DNA of 47,871 bases from Planctomycetes bacterium UBA1146 (GTDB lineage: Bacteria; Planctomycetota; UBA8108; UBA1146), in assembly GCA_002311345.1 (NCBI GenBank), contig DCAA01000011.1, forward strand, positions 1-47,871, in the 5' to 3' direction. Position 1 is the stretch's first letter. Every line of letters begins with the position of its first letter. The notes below the pieces were generated by a model that did no database searches, was not told where the DNA came from, and was given only the letters and a program-made list of their open reading frames with translations. Below, piece after piece: positions 27,252 to 36,247 of the stretch. The position numbers and the translations under genes were made by a program.

Positions 27252-27827
27252 TTACAGTCCAGTTGGATCGATGACGAGTGCTTTCACTGTTCCTCTTCGT
27301 TCGATCTGGATCACGACCGGATTACCAGAGCGGAGTTTCACGAGGCTCTCACTGTGGGCGTCGAGGCAGTCTCCGAGTGATCCGAAGTTCAGGGGGATTC
27401 CGTTTACCGACCGTAGCACGTCATTTTCTCTCAGCCCGACGCGCTCGAGAAGGCTACCGGATTGAATCCCGAAGATCTTCAGCGTGCCATCTTCGCGTAC
27501 CTCGCTCGAGGCGTTCATCAACTCCCTCTGGCATTCGGCGATATTCCCAAGTCTTTCCAGCAAGGGTCTGTTGATGCGGTATACCTCCGATTGGGGGCGT
27601 CCTCTCGTCGAGGTGCCGGAGGCTGATGCGGAAGGTTGCAGCATCTCGTCGAGCACGACTTTTTGTTCGGCTGTCAGTTCACTCCTCAGTTTCTGTTCCG
27701 TGATCTTCTCCGATTTCATGGCGATCGCGGGAATGGTGCTGGGAAGCCCTATCATGAATCCCCAGACGATGGCTGCCAGCAAGATGAATCCGAAGGTGCC
27801 CCACAGTATCTTCTCGATGATTTTCAT
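27252..27827 (-). CDS. Membrane-anchored PDZ-domain protein, GspC-like
   Basis: The 191-residue product has an N-terminal transmembrane helix (about 5-30, ILWGTFGFILLAAIVWGF), a polar stretch, and a C-terminal PDZ domain. The PDZ motif is GSLLERVGLRENDVLRSVNG, resembling the PDZ of type II secretion protein GspC. A perfect AGGAGG (27836-27841 on the complement) precedes the ATG. It is the last gene of a reverse operon with the NAD(P)HX epimerase and the toroid protein. No other secretion gene is nearby, so a secretion role is unproven. It could equally be a periplasmic peptide-binding regulator. Confidence 0.75.
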   Translation of the reverse strand: MKIIEKILWGTFGFILLAAIVWGFMIGLPSTIPAIAMKSEKITEQKLRSELTAEQKVVLDEMLQPSASASGTSTRGRPQSEVYRINRPLLERLGNIAECQRELMNASSEVREDGTLKIFGIQSGSLLERVGLRENDVLRSVNGIPLNFGSLGDCLDAHSESLVKLRSGNPVVIQIERRGTVKALVIDPTGL

Positions 27828-27924
27828 TATTCGGTCCTCCTGATAGAGCGATCGATGCCACGCAATGCAGCTCGGAGCCAGTTCGGCTCCGTCGCTTCTA
27901 TAGTAGCGGATCCGTTTCTTTTCT

Positions 27925-28668
27925 TCATCTCGACTGCAGTGGGAAACCCGGTTTCAACTCGAGTGGCCGTGGAACCGGTGGGAACAATGGTGCCGAACCA
28001 TGGAGAAGCGAAGGTGGTGCACCGATGGGGCAGATCCACACCTCTCCGACCACCTGGAGCCCACGAGGTTCCAGAAAGCCGCACTTGGGTAAGCACAGGG
28101 TTGCGGTTCGGGTCGCCAGCACCACCTTTCCCGGAGTTTCCCCGGAATCCGCCATCAAACCCGAAGGCAGATCTACCGACAGGACAGCGCATGGCTGGTC
28201 GTTCATCCAGTCGATGGCGGATGCGATGACTCCGGTGGGAGGGCGACTGATTCCGCTGCCGAGAACCGCATCGATGATGAGATCCTCGCTCTGGGTCCCG
28301 GAGTTTACTGGTGGATCGCAGTCAGATTTCACAGGAATCCCCAGGTGCAAACATATGGACCGGTTGGTGGATCGATCCTTATGGCGAGATTGTGGCGCCA
28401 GATCGATGATTTTGACACTGGCATCGAGCGAATGAAGATGGCGGGCGATGGCAAAACCATCTCCTCCATTGCCACCCGGTCCACAACAGATCGTGATTCG
28501 CTTGCCCTCGATCTCACCGCCGTGTTGCTCCAGTAGATCGATAGCGCACAAAGTGACGCCGATGGAAGCGTGTTCCATCAGGATCAAACCGGGGATTTCG
28601 AATTCCTCGATGCAACGACGATCGATGTCTCTGATCTTATCCTGGCTACATAGTTCAGGTTCGAACAC
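27925..28668 (-). CDS. nnrE: NAD(P)H-hydrate epimerase
   Basis: This 247-residue YjeF N-terminal-type enzyme epimerises damaged, hydrated NAD(P)H so that the dehydratase NnrD can repair it. Family signs are LILMEHASIGV near the N-terminus, the phosphate-binding CCGPGGNGGDGFAIARHL, DLIIDAVLGSG and the conserved SVDLPSGL. The C-terminal NnrD-type kinase-like domain is absent, so this is the stand-alone form. GTG 28668 is preceded by AGGAG (28674-28678 on the complement), which overlaps the end of the upstream gene only 10 bp away, indicating an operon. Confidence 0.9.
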   Translation of the reverse strand: MFEPELCSQDKIRDIDRRCIEEFEIPGLILMEHASIGVTLCAIDLLEQHGGEIEGKRITICCGPGGNGGDGFAIARHLHSLDASVKIIDLAPQSRHKDRSTNRSICLHLGIPVKSDCDPPVNSGTQSEDLIIDAVLGSGISRPPTGVIASAIDWMNDQPCAVLSVDLPSGLMADSGETPGKVVLATRTATLCLPKCGFLEPRGLQVVGEVWICPIGAPPSLLHGSAPLFPPVPRPLELKPGFPLQSR

Positions 28669-28678
28669 TTCATCTCCT

Positions 28679-30364
28679 TCATCGATCTTTTGGGTTGCGA
28701 GCGATTCCCAATCGCTGGTGCAGTGGAGTGTATCGATAGTAGGTTTCGAAAGTCAGCACCCCGAGAGCCGTCTGGGCCACCCTTCCTCCTGCGGCTCCGA
28801 TCCAATTCGGGTCCGGCGGCCATGAGCCGATCGATTCACCCTCCTGGATCTGCAGTTGTAGAACCTTTTGCTGCAATTCCTGGTTCCATTTCTTCCATGG
28901 ACTGCCGCCAACATGGAACAGCGCGAGCGTTGCCGTGTACCAGTAGTACATCGATTGTGGGTGTTGGTCCCATTGTGAACGGACTTCGGGACGAGGAGGG
29001 TGCTCGGCGATCCTGCGGGCACTGGCGAGGCTCTGGGCCGAGACGGGAGAATGTCCCAACGAGAGACGTGTGAGCAGTCCGACTGCATCAATACCGAATC
29101 CAGTTCTCCCCCTGCCACGTCCGCGATCGGAATAGATGGCATGTCCGGTCTCATCGATCGCCCTATCGAGGTAGCGTTCGAGTGAACGGATGGTCCTGGC
29201 ACTGGGTAGGATTCCTGCCTCGATACCGGCATGGATGGCGAGAACTTGCCAGCCGGTGATGGAGAGGTCGTTGCGCAGGGATGGGGAGGGAGTGTAATCC
29301 CAACCCCCTGCTGGTTGCTGGCTCGATTCGAGAAAGTAGATGGCGCTGCGGGCGGCCTCGGTGATGGCGGGGTCTCCAGTGAGTTCGGCGGCCTCACACA
29401 GGGCGAAAGTAGCGATGCCGTGGTCGTAGAGATTACGTGAGCCAGTGGAGATATCGGTACGAATGCAACCACTCGGATCCTTGTGATCGAGTAGCCACTG
29501 GAGGGCTCGATTGCAGGCGACGGATGACGGGTCTCCATCGTCATCAGGCATGCTCCCGTTGCCCAACAGGGCCAGCAGGGCGAGCGCTGTGATTCCTGCC
29601 CTGTGTTCGGGATACCCTGCACCATTACAAGGTGTTTCGGTATCTTCACAGTGGCGGTCGAAATGATCAGGGGACCAGCTTCCGTCTTGATCTTGATGCC
29701 GCATCAGCCACAGTAACCCGGCGCCAACTGCATCCTCAGTGTTGGAATTGCCACCATGAATTCGAAGCGCCTCCCCGCGCGCGTCACCTCGACGACCGCT
29801 TCCCTGAGATCCCTCGGCGGCTCCGACACCGGCGACATCGGTATTGATCTCTTCACCTGCAGCTGTTACGGGTTCTTGCTTCAGGGGTGGCTCCGGGATG
29901 GGCACATCGCTTGGCTCTGTTACGGGTTCTTGCGCCTCGGTTGCGACAGGTTCCTGCTTGGTGGTGGTTTCGGGCTTCCTGGCTTCCCATCGAATCACGA
30001 AGGTTCTGGGTACAGGGGGAGACTCGGCCTCAGGAAACAATAAAGGGATCAACACCAGTAGCAGACTGCCATGGAGAATCACCGAAGCGACCACCGCGGA
30101 AAAGGGATCAGAGGGAGTCGTGGCGATCTCTCGCTGCAAGGGACCCCCTCGAGCAGGACTGAGAGGGTGTTGCCTGCGCTCTTTTCGAATCGGTGCTTTG
30201 ACGCTCCGTGTTGGCCGTGGAGTTGTTATTGAGGAGGAGTGACGCGATTTCGGCGCCAGAATTCTCGATTCTTTTTGGCGGTTGAGGCGCCGCGATCGCA
30301 AGCCCAGCCGCGAGCGAATCCATGTCCATTCCTTCTCGAACAGTCGTTTCAGGAACCGAACCAC
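28679..30364 (-). CDS. TonB-like-anchored prenyltransferase/squalene-oxidase repeat protein
   Basis: The 561-residue protein starts at GTG 30364 (AAGGAG 6 bp upstream on the complement). It has a basic cytosolic N-terminus of about 85 residues and one transmembrane segment (VVASVILHGSLLLVLIPLLF). A Pro/Glu/Thr-rich spacer follows (repeats of KQEPV and EPV), the layout of TonB-type proteins. The C-terminal half is an alpha/alpha toroid with terpene-cyclase-like repeats, for example GLLWLMRHQDQDGSW, ALQWLLDHKDPSG and AIYFLESSQQPAGGW. The DXDD or other catalytic motifs of true cyclases are not evident, so enzyme activity is doubtful. A periplasmic binding or protease-inhibitor-like role is possible. 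It leads the reverse operon. Confidence 0.8.
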   Translation of the reverse strand: MVRFLKRLFEKEWTWIRSRLGLRSRRLNRQKESRILAPKSRHSSSITTPRPTRSVKAPIRKERRQHPLSPARGGPLQREIATTPSDPFSAVVASVILHGSLLLVLIPLLFPEAESPPVPRTFVIRWEARKPETTTKQEPVATEAQEPVTEPSDVPIPEPPLKQEPVTAAGEEINTDVAGVGAAEGSQGSGRRGDARGEALRIHGGNSNTEDAVGAGLLWLMRHQDQDGSWSPDHFDRHCEDTETPCNGAGYPEHRAGITALALLALLGNGSMPDDDGDPSSVACNRALQWLLDHKDPSGCIRTDISTGSRNLYDHGIATFALCEAAELTGDPAITEAARSAIYFLESSQQPAGGWDYTPSPSLRNDLSITGWQVLAIHAGIEAGILPSARTIRSLERYLDRAIDETGHAIYSDRGRGRGRTGFGIDAVGLLTRLSLGHSPVSAQSLASARRIAEHPPRPEVRSQWDQHPQSMYYWYTATLALFHVGGSPWKKWNQELQQKVLQLQIQEGESIGSWPPDPNWIGAAGGRVAQTALGVLTFETYYRYTPLHQRLGIARNPKDR

Positions 30365-30930
30365 CCTGCACTCCTTCTGAGAACCTCTCTGCGACGAATT
30401 GTTCGAACGGGGCCGATCTCACATGATGGGCCTCCAGCGCCCTCCTTTCCCAACATCCTGGAGCGACCAGGGGATCGATGCCACCCTCCCCCGATCTTGA
30501 CTCTCTGTGGCCTCGGGATACGATGCCTGCCTGTTCCCCTCCGGGGACTCCAGTCGGGGAATGCCCATGGTTTCTGGAGTCTGGAGGCGGCTTTCGGCGA
30601 AAACTCTGCTTTGCGAAGTGGGTCGAGTCGGAAGTCGTGCCAAATGTGGCACAGCACCTGTTCGAACCGTCAATCGAACTTGACGGGAATTCGTTGCCGG
30701 GAGGTGGGAAACAGCCCGAGATTCCGTATTCTCAGGGTCCTGGGTAGACCAGGGCTGCTTGGCCGAAGATTTGCTAAACATAGAAACGGGCGTTGAAGTA
30801 ACTTCTGTAGTCCCGCCATCTCGGGGAGGTGGTGGAGGATGGTGGTTCTTCTCGACCAGAAATGAAGCATCCCAGCCCCGGATCCGGCAAGAGCCCACTA
30901 CCGGATATCACGGGGGAAAGGAGAGCCAGC
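30365..30930. promoter_or_regulatory. Gene-free 566-bp divergent intergenic region
   Basis: This region lies between divergent genes and should hold promoters for both. No confident -35/-10 pair was found. A perfect dyad GTGCCA-AATG-TGGCAC spans 30637-30652. Open frames on both strands here have no recognisable protein features. AAGGAG at 30918-30923 serves the forward gene. Confidence 0.35.
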
Positions 30931-33900
30931 GTGTTCTACGCTGACATGTCGACTCGCACGATGAGACTCGTGCTTTTGTCCATCGCCGTCTTTGCTGTTT
31001 TGATCGGAGGATGTAATTCCGGTCACCGTTTCGGCACCATTTTCGGTGACACGAACACAGGACCTCCGGAGCCTCCGATTCCTCCTGATTGTATTTCGCC
31101 TTCGCTCAACGATGTCAATCCTGAGCAAGGAAGCGCCGGTACCGAGTTGACTTTCACCGGGGTGAACTTCTCACCCCAAATTGAGGACAACCGGGTGGTC
31201 TTCCGCAGTTTCAGTAACAACACGGTGCTGGATGGTTATGTGACCAATATCACCGTCGATTCCTCTGATCCCAACGCCTGTGGTTCTCCCTCCATCCTTC
31301 AGGTTGTCGTTCCTGGCGGAGTCCGTAGTGGTACCGTCGAGTTGTTTGTCAGCGGTATTTTCTCTGGTGCCGGGGTCTTTACCGCTGCCCCGGAAATCGT
31401 CGGATTTACCATCGGCGACGACGGAGTCGGTGTGCTTCAGAATGCTGGCGGCCAGATCGTTCCCGATACGGTGGTAATGTACGGCTACAATCTCAATGGC
31501 GTGACAGGTGCATCCGTCGATGACGGCACCAACAACCTGGCCTCGCCGGGCGTCCAGTCCGGAACAGGGAACGTCAATTACGATCTGCCCCAGGATATGG
31601 AAGCAGTTCGTGTCGAGATGCCGACGGGCATCCTTCCCTCGGGGGACACCTCGGGTCTCGGAATTACTCTGTCTGTGGCGACTTCTGGTTTTCCGCTCAC
31701 CAGTTCGATGATCCAGGTACCGCTGGCAACTTTACTGGCTCCTGGAGAGATCTCTTCTGTCCCTCCTTACACCACGGCAGGATTGATGCCGGGTGGCATT
31801 CGCGGGGGAAATATTCCGCTTCAATTCGCCGTCGTTTCGGAGCCGGTTCGTGGTCGTTTCGATGCGTTTCCCGAGTACGAGGATCCTCTCTTCTCTGACG
31901 ACTGGTTCGAATGCACTCCGGCGGAAGGATCCTTCGATGGAATGGGTTTTGTACCGGGCAGTTTCGGTTTCTTCGGTCAGATTCCATTCGCCCTCAACGC
32001 TGGACAGTTGCTGATTTTTAACTGGGATAGTTTCGCTGATCTCCCGGATGGCCTGATCACGACTCGCATTCGTTTGCAGCTAGGTGATCCGGTGCCGGCA
32101 ACTGCTCTCACCGATACACCGGGGATCTGGATTTCCGGGATGATGGTGGTCAATAACGACCCATCTGGATCTGCGATTGGTCAAGTCGGTGAAACTTTCG
32201 ATACCACCGAGAATCTCAATCCGATTGCCGGCAATGCGATCTGGGGTGGAGGGGTTCTCGAGTTCAATCCATTGTCCCCCGAGCAGAATCTCGGTGCCCT
32301 TGCAGGTGATGGCACCGTGGATGTGATCCTTCAGGCCGACAGAATCTACGACATGAACCAATCGAATGGTTCCATCTTTGACATCACCGAGGATCCGCCG
32401 ATAGAGATCCTTCCGTCGGGCCCAGTGCCTGGTGAGTTCCAGATGCGCAGTTTCGTGCTGGAGCAGAACGCGATCGTTCAGTTTTCTGGTCCTGCGGGTG
32501 TTCCCATCATTCTGCGCTGCTCTGGTACCGGGGATCCTCAAGATCTGGTCTTCCTGCTCGCGGGAGATCTCGATCTCTCAGGGGGAGACGGAATCGAGGG
32601 GACTGCGGCTGAAGGGGGACTCGGTGGAACCGCCGGCCCCGGAGGTGGTATCGGTGGCACGGGTTCCACGATGGAGATCAACGGTACCACCCAGATGGTC
32701 GAGAATATCGAACCGGCTACGGATGGTGAGTTCGGGGGAGTGGCGGGAGGATCGATCGATCTGGTCATCCCTGCCTCGATCTACAGTACTCGCGCTGGAA
32801 ATGCCGGTGGCGGTGGCGGTGGTACCGCGGGCGGAGATGGAATCAATACTTTCTCCTTCAATCTTTCCAATCGATCTCCGGATGGGCGAGGGGGTGGTCC
32901 AACTGTGGATACCCTCGGGATTCAACTCGTCGGAGGTGGCGGCGGAGGGGGTGGCGGAGCCGGTACCCGTCGTCCCACCACCATAGCAGCTCCCGTCGTC
33001 AATAATGGCGGTGGTGGCGGCGGTGGTGGCGGCGCCATGGGAATCATCGCGGATGGTTCGGTTCGTCTTACCGGGCAGATCCAACTCGCTGGCGGCAACG
33101 GTCAGCGAGGAGTCAATGGAACCACAGCCGGTGCTGGTGGTGGAGCCGGTGGAGGAACTCTCATCGTGCGGGCGACCGGAAACCTGGAAGTGGGCGCTAC
33201 CGCCGCGGTCAATGCCGCAGGTGGAGTAGGAGGCGTCCAACTCGAGTCTCCCAATGGATCTCAGATCCAGAAAGGGGGAGCCGGAGCCGATGGCATGATC
33301 CTGTTCGAGACCAACGGAAGCCTGGTGGCACCAGGTACTCTCGATGAAACCTCTCTCTTACCTCCTCTGGGTGTTGGAGCTGGTACTTCTTACGGGGTTT
33401 CCTCTGGCATCATCGATGTGGGAACGGGAACAGCAGGTTTATTCATTGATGCGGCAAACAGTCCATACACGGTCGATACAGATGCCGGAATCATCAGCGA
33501 TGCTGCCGGGACGATCGTGTTCGATAATGGCGGCAACGATGGACTTTTCGAGTTTTCACAATTTTCACTCGAAGCAGGCGCGCTTTTGATGGGAGTCGGA
33601 AGCAATTCTCTGTTCCTTCGATCGACAGGTACGGTCGATATTTCCGGTACCATCGATGTCAGTGGTTCAGACGCGGGAATCCCCGATCTATCCGATCCTA
33701 CGATTCCTGTTCCGGGAGCCAGTAGTTCTGCGGGACCAGGAGGAGGATCCGGTGGTGAGGGAGGATTCGCATATGAGGCCTCCCAGTCTCCCGGAGAAGA
33801 CGGTGGAATTCCAGCAGGTGTCCCTCCAGAGATGATCTATGACGGTGTGCCTGGGGGTGGCGATCCTGGTGGTACCGTTCCTCCCAATCTGATCTCGGCG

Positions 33901-34914
33901 GCTACCGGAGGGCAGTCCGCCCAAGGATCGTTGGCCACCTGTTCCGTGGGAGGCGGTGGAGGAGGTGGCTACGCTGCGGAGGGAATCAATGGCAATGGTG
34001 CCGGTTCCTGCACCGATCCCGAGTTCCCGGAAGCGGGACAAGGTGGCAGTTCATACGGTGCAGCCTCCTTCCTCGTTCCTGATCCTCTCGATCCAGAAGC
34101 CAGTATCTCACTCTACGTTGGCGGTCTCGGTGGTGGCGGTGGTGCTGCCATTTACGACACCGACAGTGAAACTCCCATGGCCTCTACCGGCGGTGGAGGT
34201 GGGGGTGGATTCGTGGAAATCACCGCCAACGGTCCGATGGTGGTGAGCGCCACGGGTCAGATACTGGCCAGCGGTGGAAATTCTTTCCTCGCACCGGAAG
34301 GCGCTGCCGGAGGTGGTGGCGGAGCCGGCGGAGCGATCCGTTTACGCGGTCGCAGCGTCGTGATCATCGAGTCGGGCTCGATCTTGAATGTCACCGGAGG
34401 ATTTGCCAACCAGGTGCCTCCCGGTGACCCATACCCGATCGACAACTCCACCAGCAGTGGTGGCGGTGGAGCCGAGGGCTGGGTACGTGTGGAAACGCCG
34501 CTGGGCTTCTCTGACACGGGTATCGATGTGATTCCCGCCCCGATCGTGGGCACCTTCTCATTGTTCGAGGCTCCGATGAGTACTGCTGCTTCCAATCCAT
34601 ACTCCCTGGTCAGCGATGACGGCAGTTCCTACACCAATCTGGAACTGGAATCTATCGTGGTCGATTTGCTCACCGGATCTCCGCTGAACCTTCAGGTGCT
34701 CTACGAGGGGTTTGGCCTCAGCGATTCGAGTGCAGGAGGAATCGGCCCCCCGATCGGAATCGTTTCCGATCCAGCCTTGCTGAGGGATCCCCAGGCGGTG
34801 ATTCTGCGCTTCTTCCTGTTCCAGGATGTGGTGAATCCAGGATTTACACCGGTATTGGATGAGGTCACCGTGGGCTTCGATGAACTTCCTCCTCCTCCTC
34901 CTCCAGATCCGTAA
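30931..34914 (+). CDS. Giant glycine-rich surface lipoprotein with N-terminal IPT/TIG domain
   Basis: This 1327-residue protein starts at GTG 30931, 7 bp after AAGGAG; ATG 30946 is an alternative. A signal peptide with lipobox LIGGC follows (MRLVLLSIAVFAVLIGGC). An IPT/TIG domain (about 50-145) begins ISPSLNDVNPEQGSAGTE. From about residue 550 to 1190 there are many runs of five to nine glycines alternating with short beta segments such as IRLRGRSVVIIESGSILNV and VEITANGPMVVSATGQILAS. The pattern suggests a glycine-lined beta-helix or sheet stack. The C-terminal 100 residues form a separate domain ending in LPPPPPPDP. Function is unknown; surface structure or adhesion is inference. A terminator follows. 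Confidence 0.82.
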   Translation: MFYADMSTRTMRLVLLSIAVFAVLIGGCNSGHRFGTIFGDTNTGPPEPPIPPDCISPSLNDVNPEQGSAGTELTFTGVNFSPQIEDNRVVFRSFSNNTVLDGYVTNITVDSSDPNACGSPSILQVVVPGGVRSGTVELFVSGIFSGAGVFTAAPEIVGFTIGDDGVGVLQNAGGQIVPDTVVMYGYNLNGVTGASVDDGTNNLASPGVQSGTGNVNYDLPQDMEAVRVEMPTGILPSGDTSGLGITLSVATSGFPLTSSMIQVPLATLLAPGEISSVPPYTTAGLMPGGIRGGNIPLQFAVVSEPVRGRFDAFPEYEDPLFSDDWFECTPAEGSFDGMGFVPGSFGFFGQIPFALNAGQLLIFNWDSFADLPDGLITTRIRLQLGDPVPATALTDTPGIWISGMMVVNNDPSGSAIGQVGETFDTTENLNPIAGNAIWGGGVLEFNPLSPEQNLGALAGDGTVDVILQADRIYDMNQSNGSIFDITEDPPIEILPSGPVPGEFQMRSFVLEQNAIVQFSGPAGVPIILRCSGTGDPQDLVFLLAGDLDLSGGDGIEGTAAEGGLGGTAGPGGGIGGTGSTMEINGTTQMVENIEPATDGEFGGVAGGSIDLVIPASIYSTRAGNAGGGGGGTAGGDGINTFSFNLSNRSPDGRGGGPTVDTLGIQLVGGGGGGGGGAGTRRPTTIAAPVVNNGGGGGGGGGAMGIIADGSVRLTGQIQLAGGNGQRGVNGTTAGAGGGAGGGTLIVRATGNLEVGATAAVNAAGGVGGVQLESPNGSQIQKGGAGADGMILFETNGSLVAPGTLDETSLLPPLGVGAGTSYGVSSGIIDVGTGTAGLFIDAANSPYTVDTDAGIISDAAGTIVFDNGGNDGLFEFSQFSLEAGALLMGVGSNSLFLRSTGTVDISGTIDVSGSDAGIPDLSDPTIPVPGASSSAGPGGGSGGEGGFAYEASQSPGEDGGIPAGVPPEMIYDGVPGGGDPGGTVPPNLISAATGGQSAQGSLATCSVGGGGGGGYAAEGINGNGAGSCTDPEFPEAGQGGSSYGAASFLVPDPLDPEASISLYVGGLGGGGGAAIYDTDSETPMASTGGGGGGGFVEITANGPMVVSATGQILASGGNSFLAPEGAAGGGGGAGGAIRLRGRSVVIIESGSILNVTGGFANQVPPGDPYPIDNSTSSGGGGAEGWVRVETPLGFSDTGIDVIPAPIVGTFSLFEAPMSTAASNPYSLVSDDGSSYTNLELESIVVDLLTGSPLNLQVLYEGFGLSDSSAGGIGPPIGIVSDPALLRDPQAVILRFFLFQDVVNPGFTPVLDEVTVGFDELPPPPPPDP

Positions 34915-34948
34915 TCGGCTTCCAGGATGATCCGTGGCCGGATTCGGC

Positions 34949-34988
34949 AAAAAAGGCTCCTCGGGAAGATACCCGCGGAGCCTTTTTC
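34949..34988 (+). terminator. Rho-independent terminator after the glycine-rich lipoprotein
   Basis: AAAAAAGGCTCC pairs with GGAGCCTTTTT (34977-34987). The stem is extended by CGGG/CCCG across one mismatch, and CTG follows the T tract. The A tract on the left means it may work in both directions. Confidence 0.85.
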
Positions 34989-35146
34989 TGTTCACGGGGA
35001 TCACCCGAAAGATCCACGATCTATGCGCTGAGATTCCTCGCAGAGGGCCTGAAGTGCATCTAGTCTCTGGGGAGATGGATCGATTCCTCCGCGGTGCCCT
35101 ATTGGCCCAGTGGTCGGATCGGTGTATCCAGAAGCCAGGGGGTATC

Positions 35147-36217
35147 ATGTCTCGAGTAGTACACATCGTGGGTACCGGCACCATCGGGGAGCCTCTGATC
35201 GGGCTACTCTGCCATTTCAAGGATCAACTCGGTATCGATGAAGTGACCTTCAACAAGAGAACACCTCTCTACACTGATCGTTCAAAGGTAAAGAATCTGC
35301 TCGAGAGAGGAGCATCGCTGTCGACTTCTCAAGAGGCGATGTCCGGCTTCGAAAAACTAGGAATGAGACCATCCTACGATACGAGGACAGCCATTGAACG
35401 ATCCTCCGTGGTCATCGATTGCACGCCTTCTGGTGCCGGTCTTGCCAACAAAGAGGAGTACTACAAGTCTGCGACTTCGGTGAAGGGTTTCGTGGCACAG
35501 GGATCCGAGTTTGGATTCGGAAAGATGTATGCCCGTGGGATCAACGACGAGGCTCTCGTCGCTGGAGAAGACCGATACTTCCATGTCGTGTCCTGTAACA
35601 CCCACAATCTCGCTGCGATCATCAAGACGATGGCACTGGGCAATGGAACCATGCCCAACAACCTGATCTCCGCCGATTTCGTCTGCATGAGGCGCTCCAA
35701 CGATGTCAGTCAGGATTCCGGGTACGCGCCGTCCCCTCAGGTTTGCCGACACAAGGACGCTCGATTCGGCACCCACCATGCCCGCGATGCTTTCCACCTG
35801 TTCAAGACTGTCGGTCGCGAGTACGACCGGCTCTTTTCCAGCGCAGTAAAACTGAACTCGCAGTACATGCACACGCTGCGATTCAAGTTACAAGTGGAAG
35901 AGCCGACAACGATAGAGGAATTGCTGACGAGGGTGAAGGAGAATGATCGACTGGCTCGCACCTACAAGAGGTCCGCGAACCAGGTCTTCAGTTTCGGTCG
36001 AGATCATGGCTTTTACGGTAGAATCCTCAACCAGACGGTAATTCCACACGAGACCCTGTCGATCGTGGGCGGCACAGAGATCACTGGCTTTTGCTTCACT
36101 CCCCAGGATGGAAACAGCCTGCTCTCCTCCGTGGCGATCAGTACCTGGTTGCTCGATCCTGACACCTACGAGGAAAAATTACAGGTGCTCAAGCCCTGGT
36201 TCTTCGAAGAGGTTTGA
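35147..36217 (+). CDS. Type II (archaeal-type) glyceraldehyde-3-phosphate dehydrogenase-like protein
   Basis: ATG 35147 follows AGGGGG (35137-35142) and opens directly into a Rossmann fold (VVHIVGTGTIGEP, G9-x-G-x-x-G14). The longer upstream frame overlaps the terminator and was rejected. The 356-residue product contains VVIDCTPSGAG and HVVSCNTHN with candidate catalytic cysteine C150, the arrangement of the archaeal phosphorylating GAPDH family (VVDATP and SCNTT). A THHARD segment near residue 210 could supply the histidine. Ordinary bacterial GAPDH motifs such as ASCTTN are absent. Similarity is clear in these segments and weak elsewhere, so a related dehydrogenase with another substrate is possible. 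Confidence 0.7.
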   Translation: MSRVVHIVGTGTIGEPLIGLLCHFKDQLGIDEVTFNKRTPLYTDRSKVKNLLERGASLSTSQEAMSGFEKLGMRPSYDTRTAIERSSVVIDCTPSGAGLANKEEYYKSATSVKGFVAQGSEFGFGKMYARGINDEALVAGEDRYFHVVSCNTHNLAAIIKTMALGNGTMPNNLISADFVCMRRSNDVSQDSGYAPSPQVCRHKDARFGTHHARDAFHLFKTVGREYDRLFSSAVKLNSQYMHTLRFKLQVEEPTTIEELLTRVKENDRLARTYKRSANQVFSFGRDHGFYGRILNQTVIPHETLSIVGGTEITGFCFTPQDGNSLLSSVAISTWLLDPDTYEEKLQVLKPWFFEEV

Positions 36218-36247
36218 AGATCTGGTGTAGGTTGCTGCGATTTCCAA

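Noticed and set aside
30419..30898. Reverse open frame of 159 codons in the divergent intergenic region
   Set aside because: No ribosome-binding site, no domain, and a Pro/Ser/Arg-rich composition typical of a chance frame in GC-rich DNA.
32430..34250. Long reverse and alternate-frame open frames opposite the glycine-rich gene
   Set aside because: They are by-products of GGN repeats on the coding strand, giving Pro/Thr/Ser-rich chance peptides.
34934..35146. Longer N-terminus for the GAPDH-like gene
   Set aside because: It overlaps the terminator of the previous gene and precedes the Rossmann fold by 71 unconserved residues.
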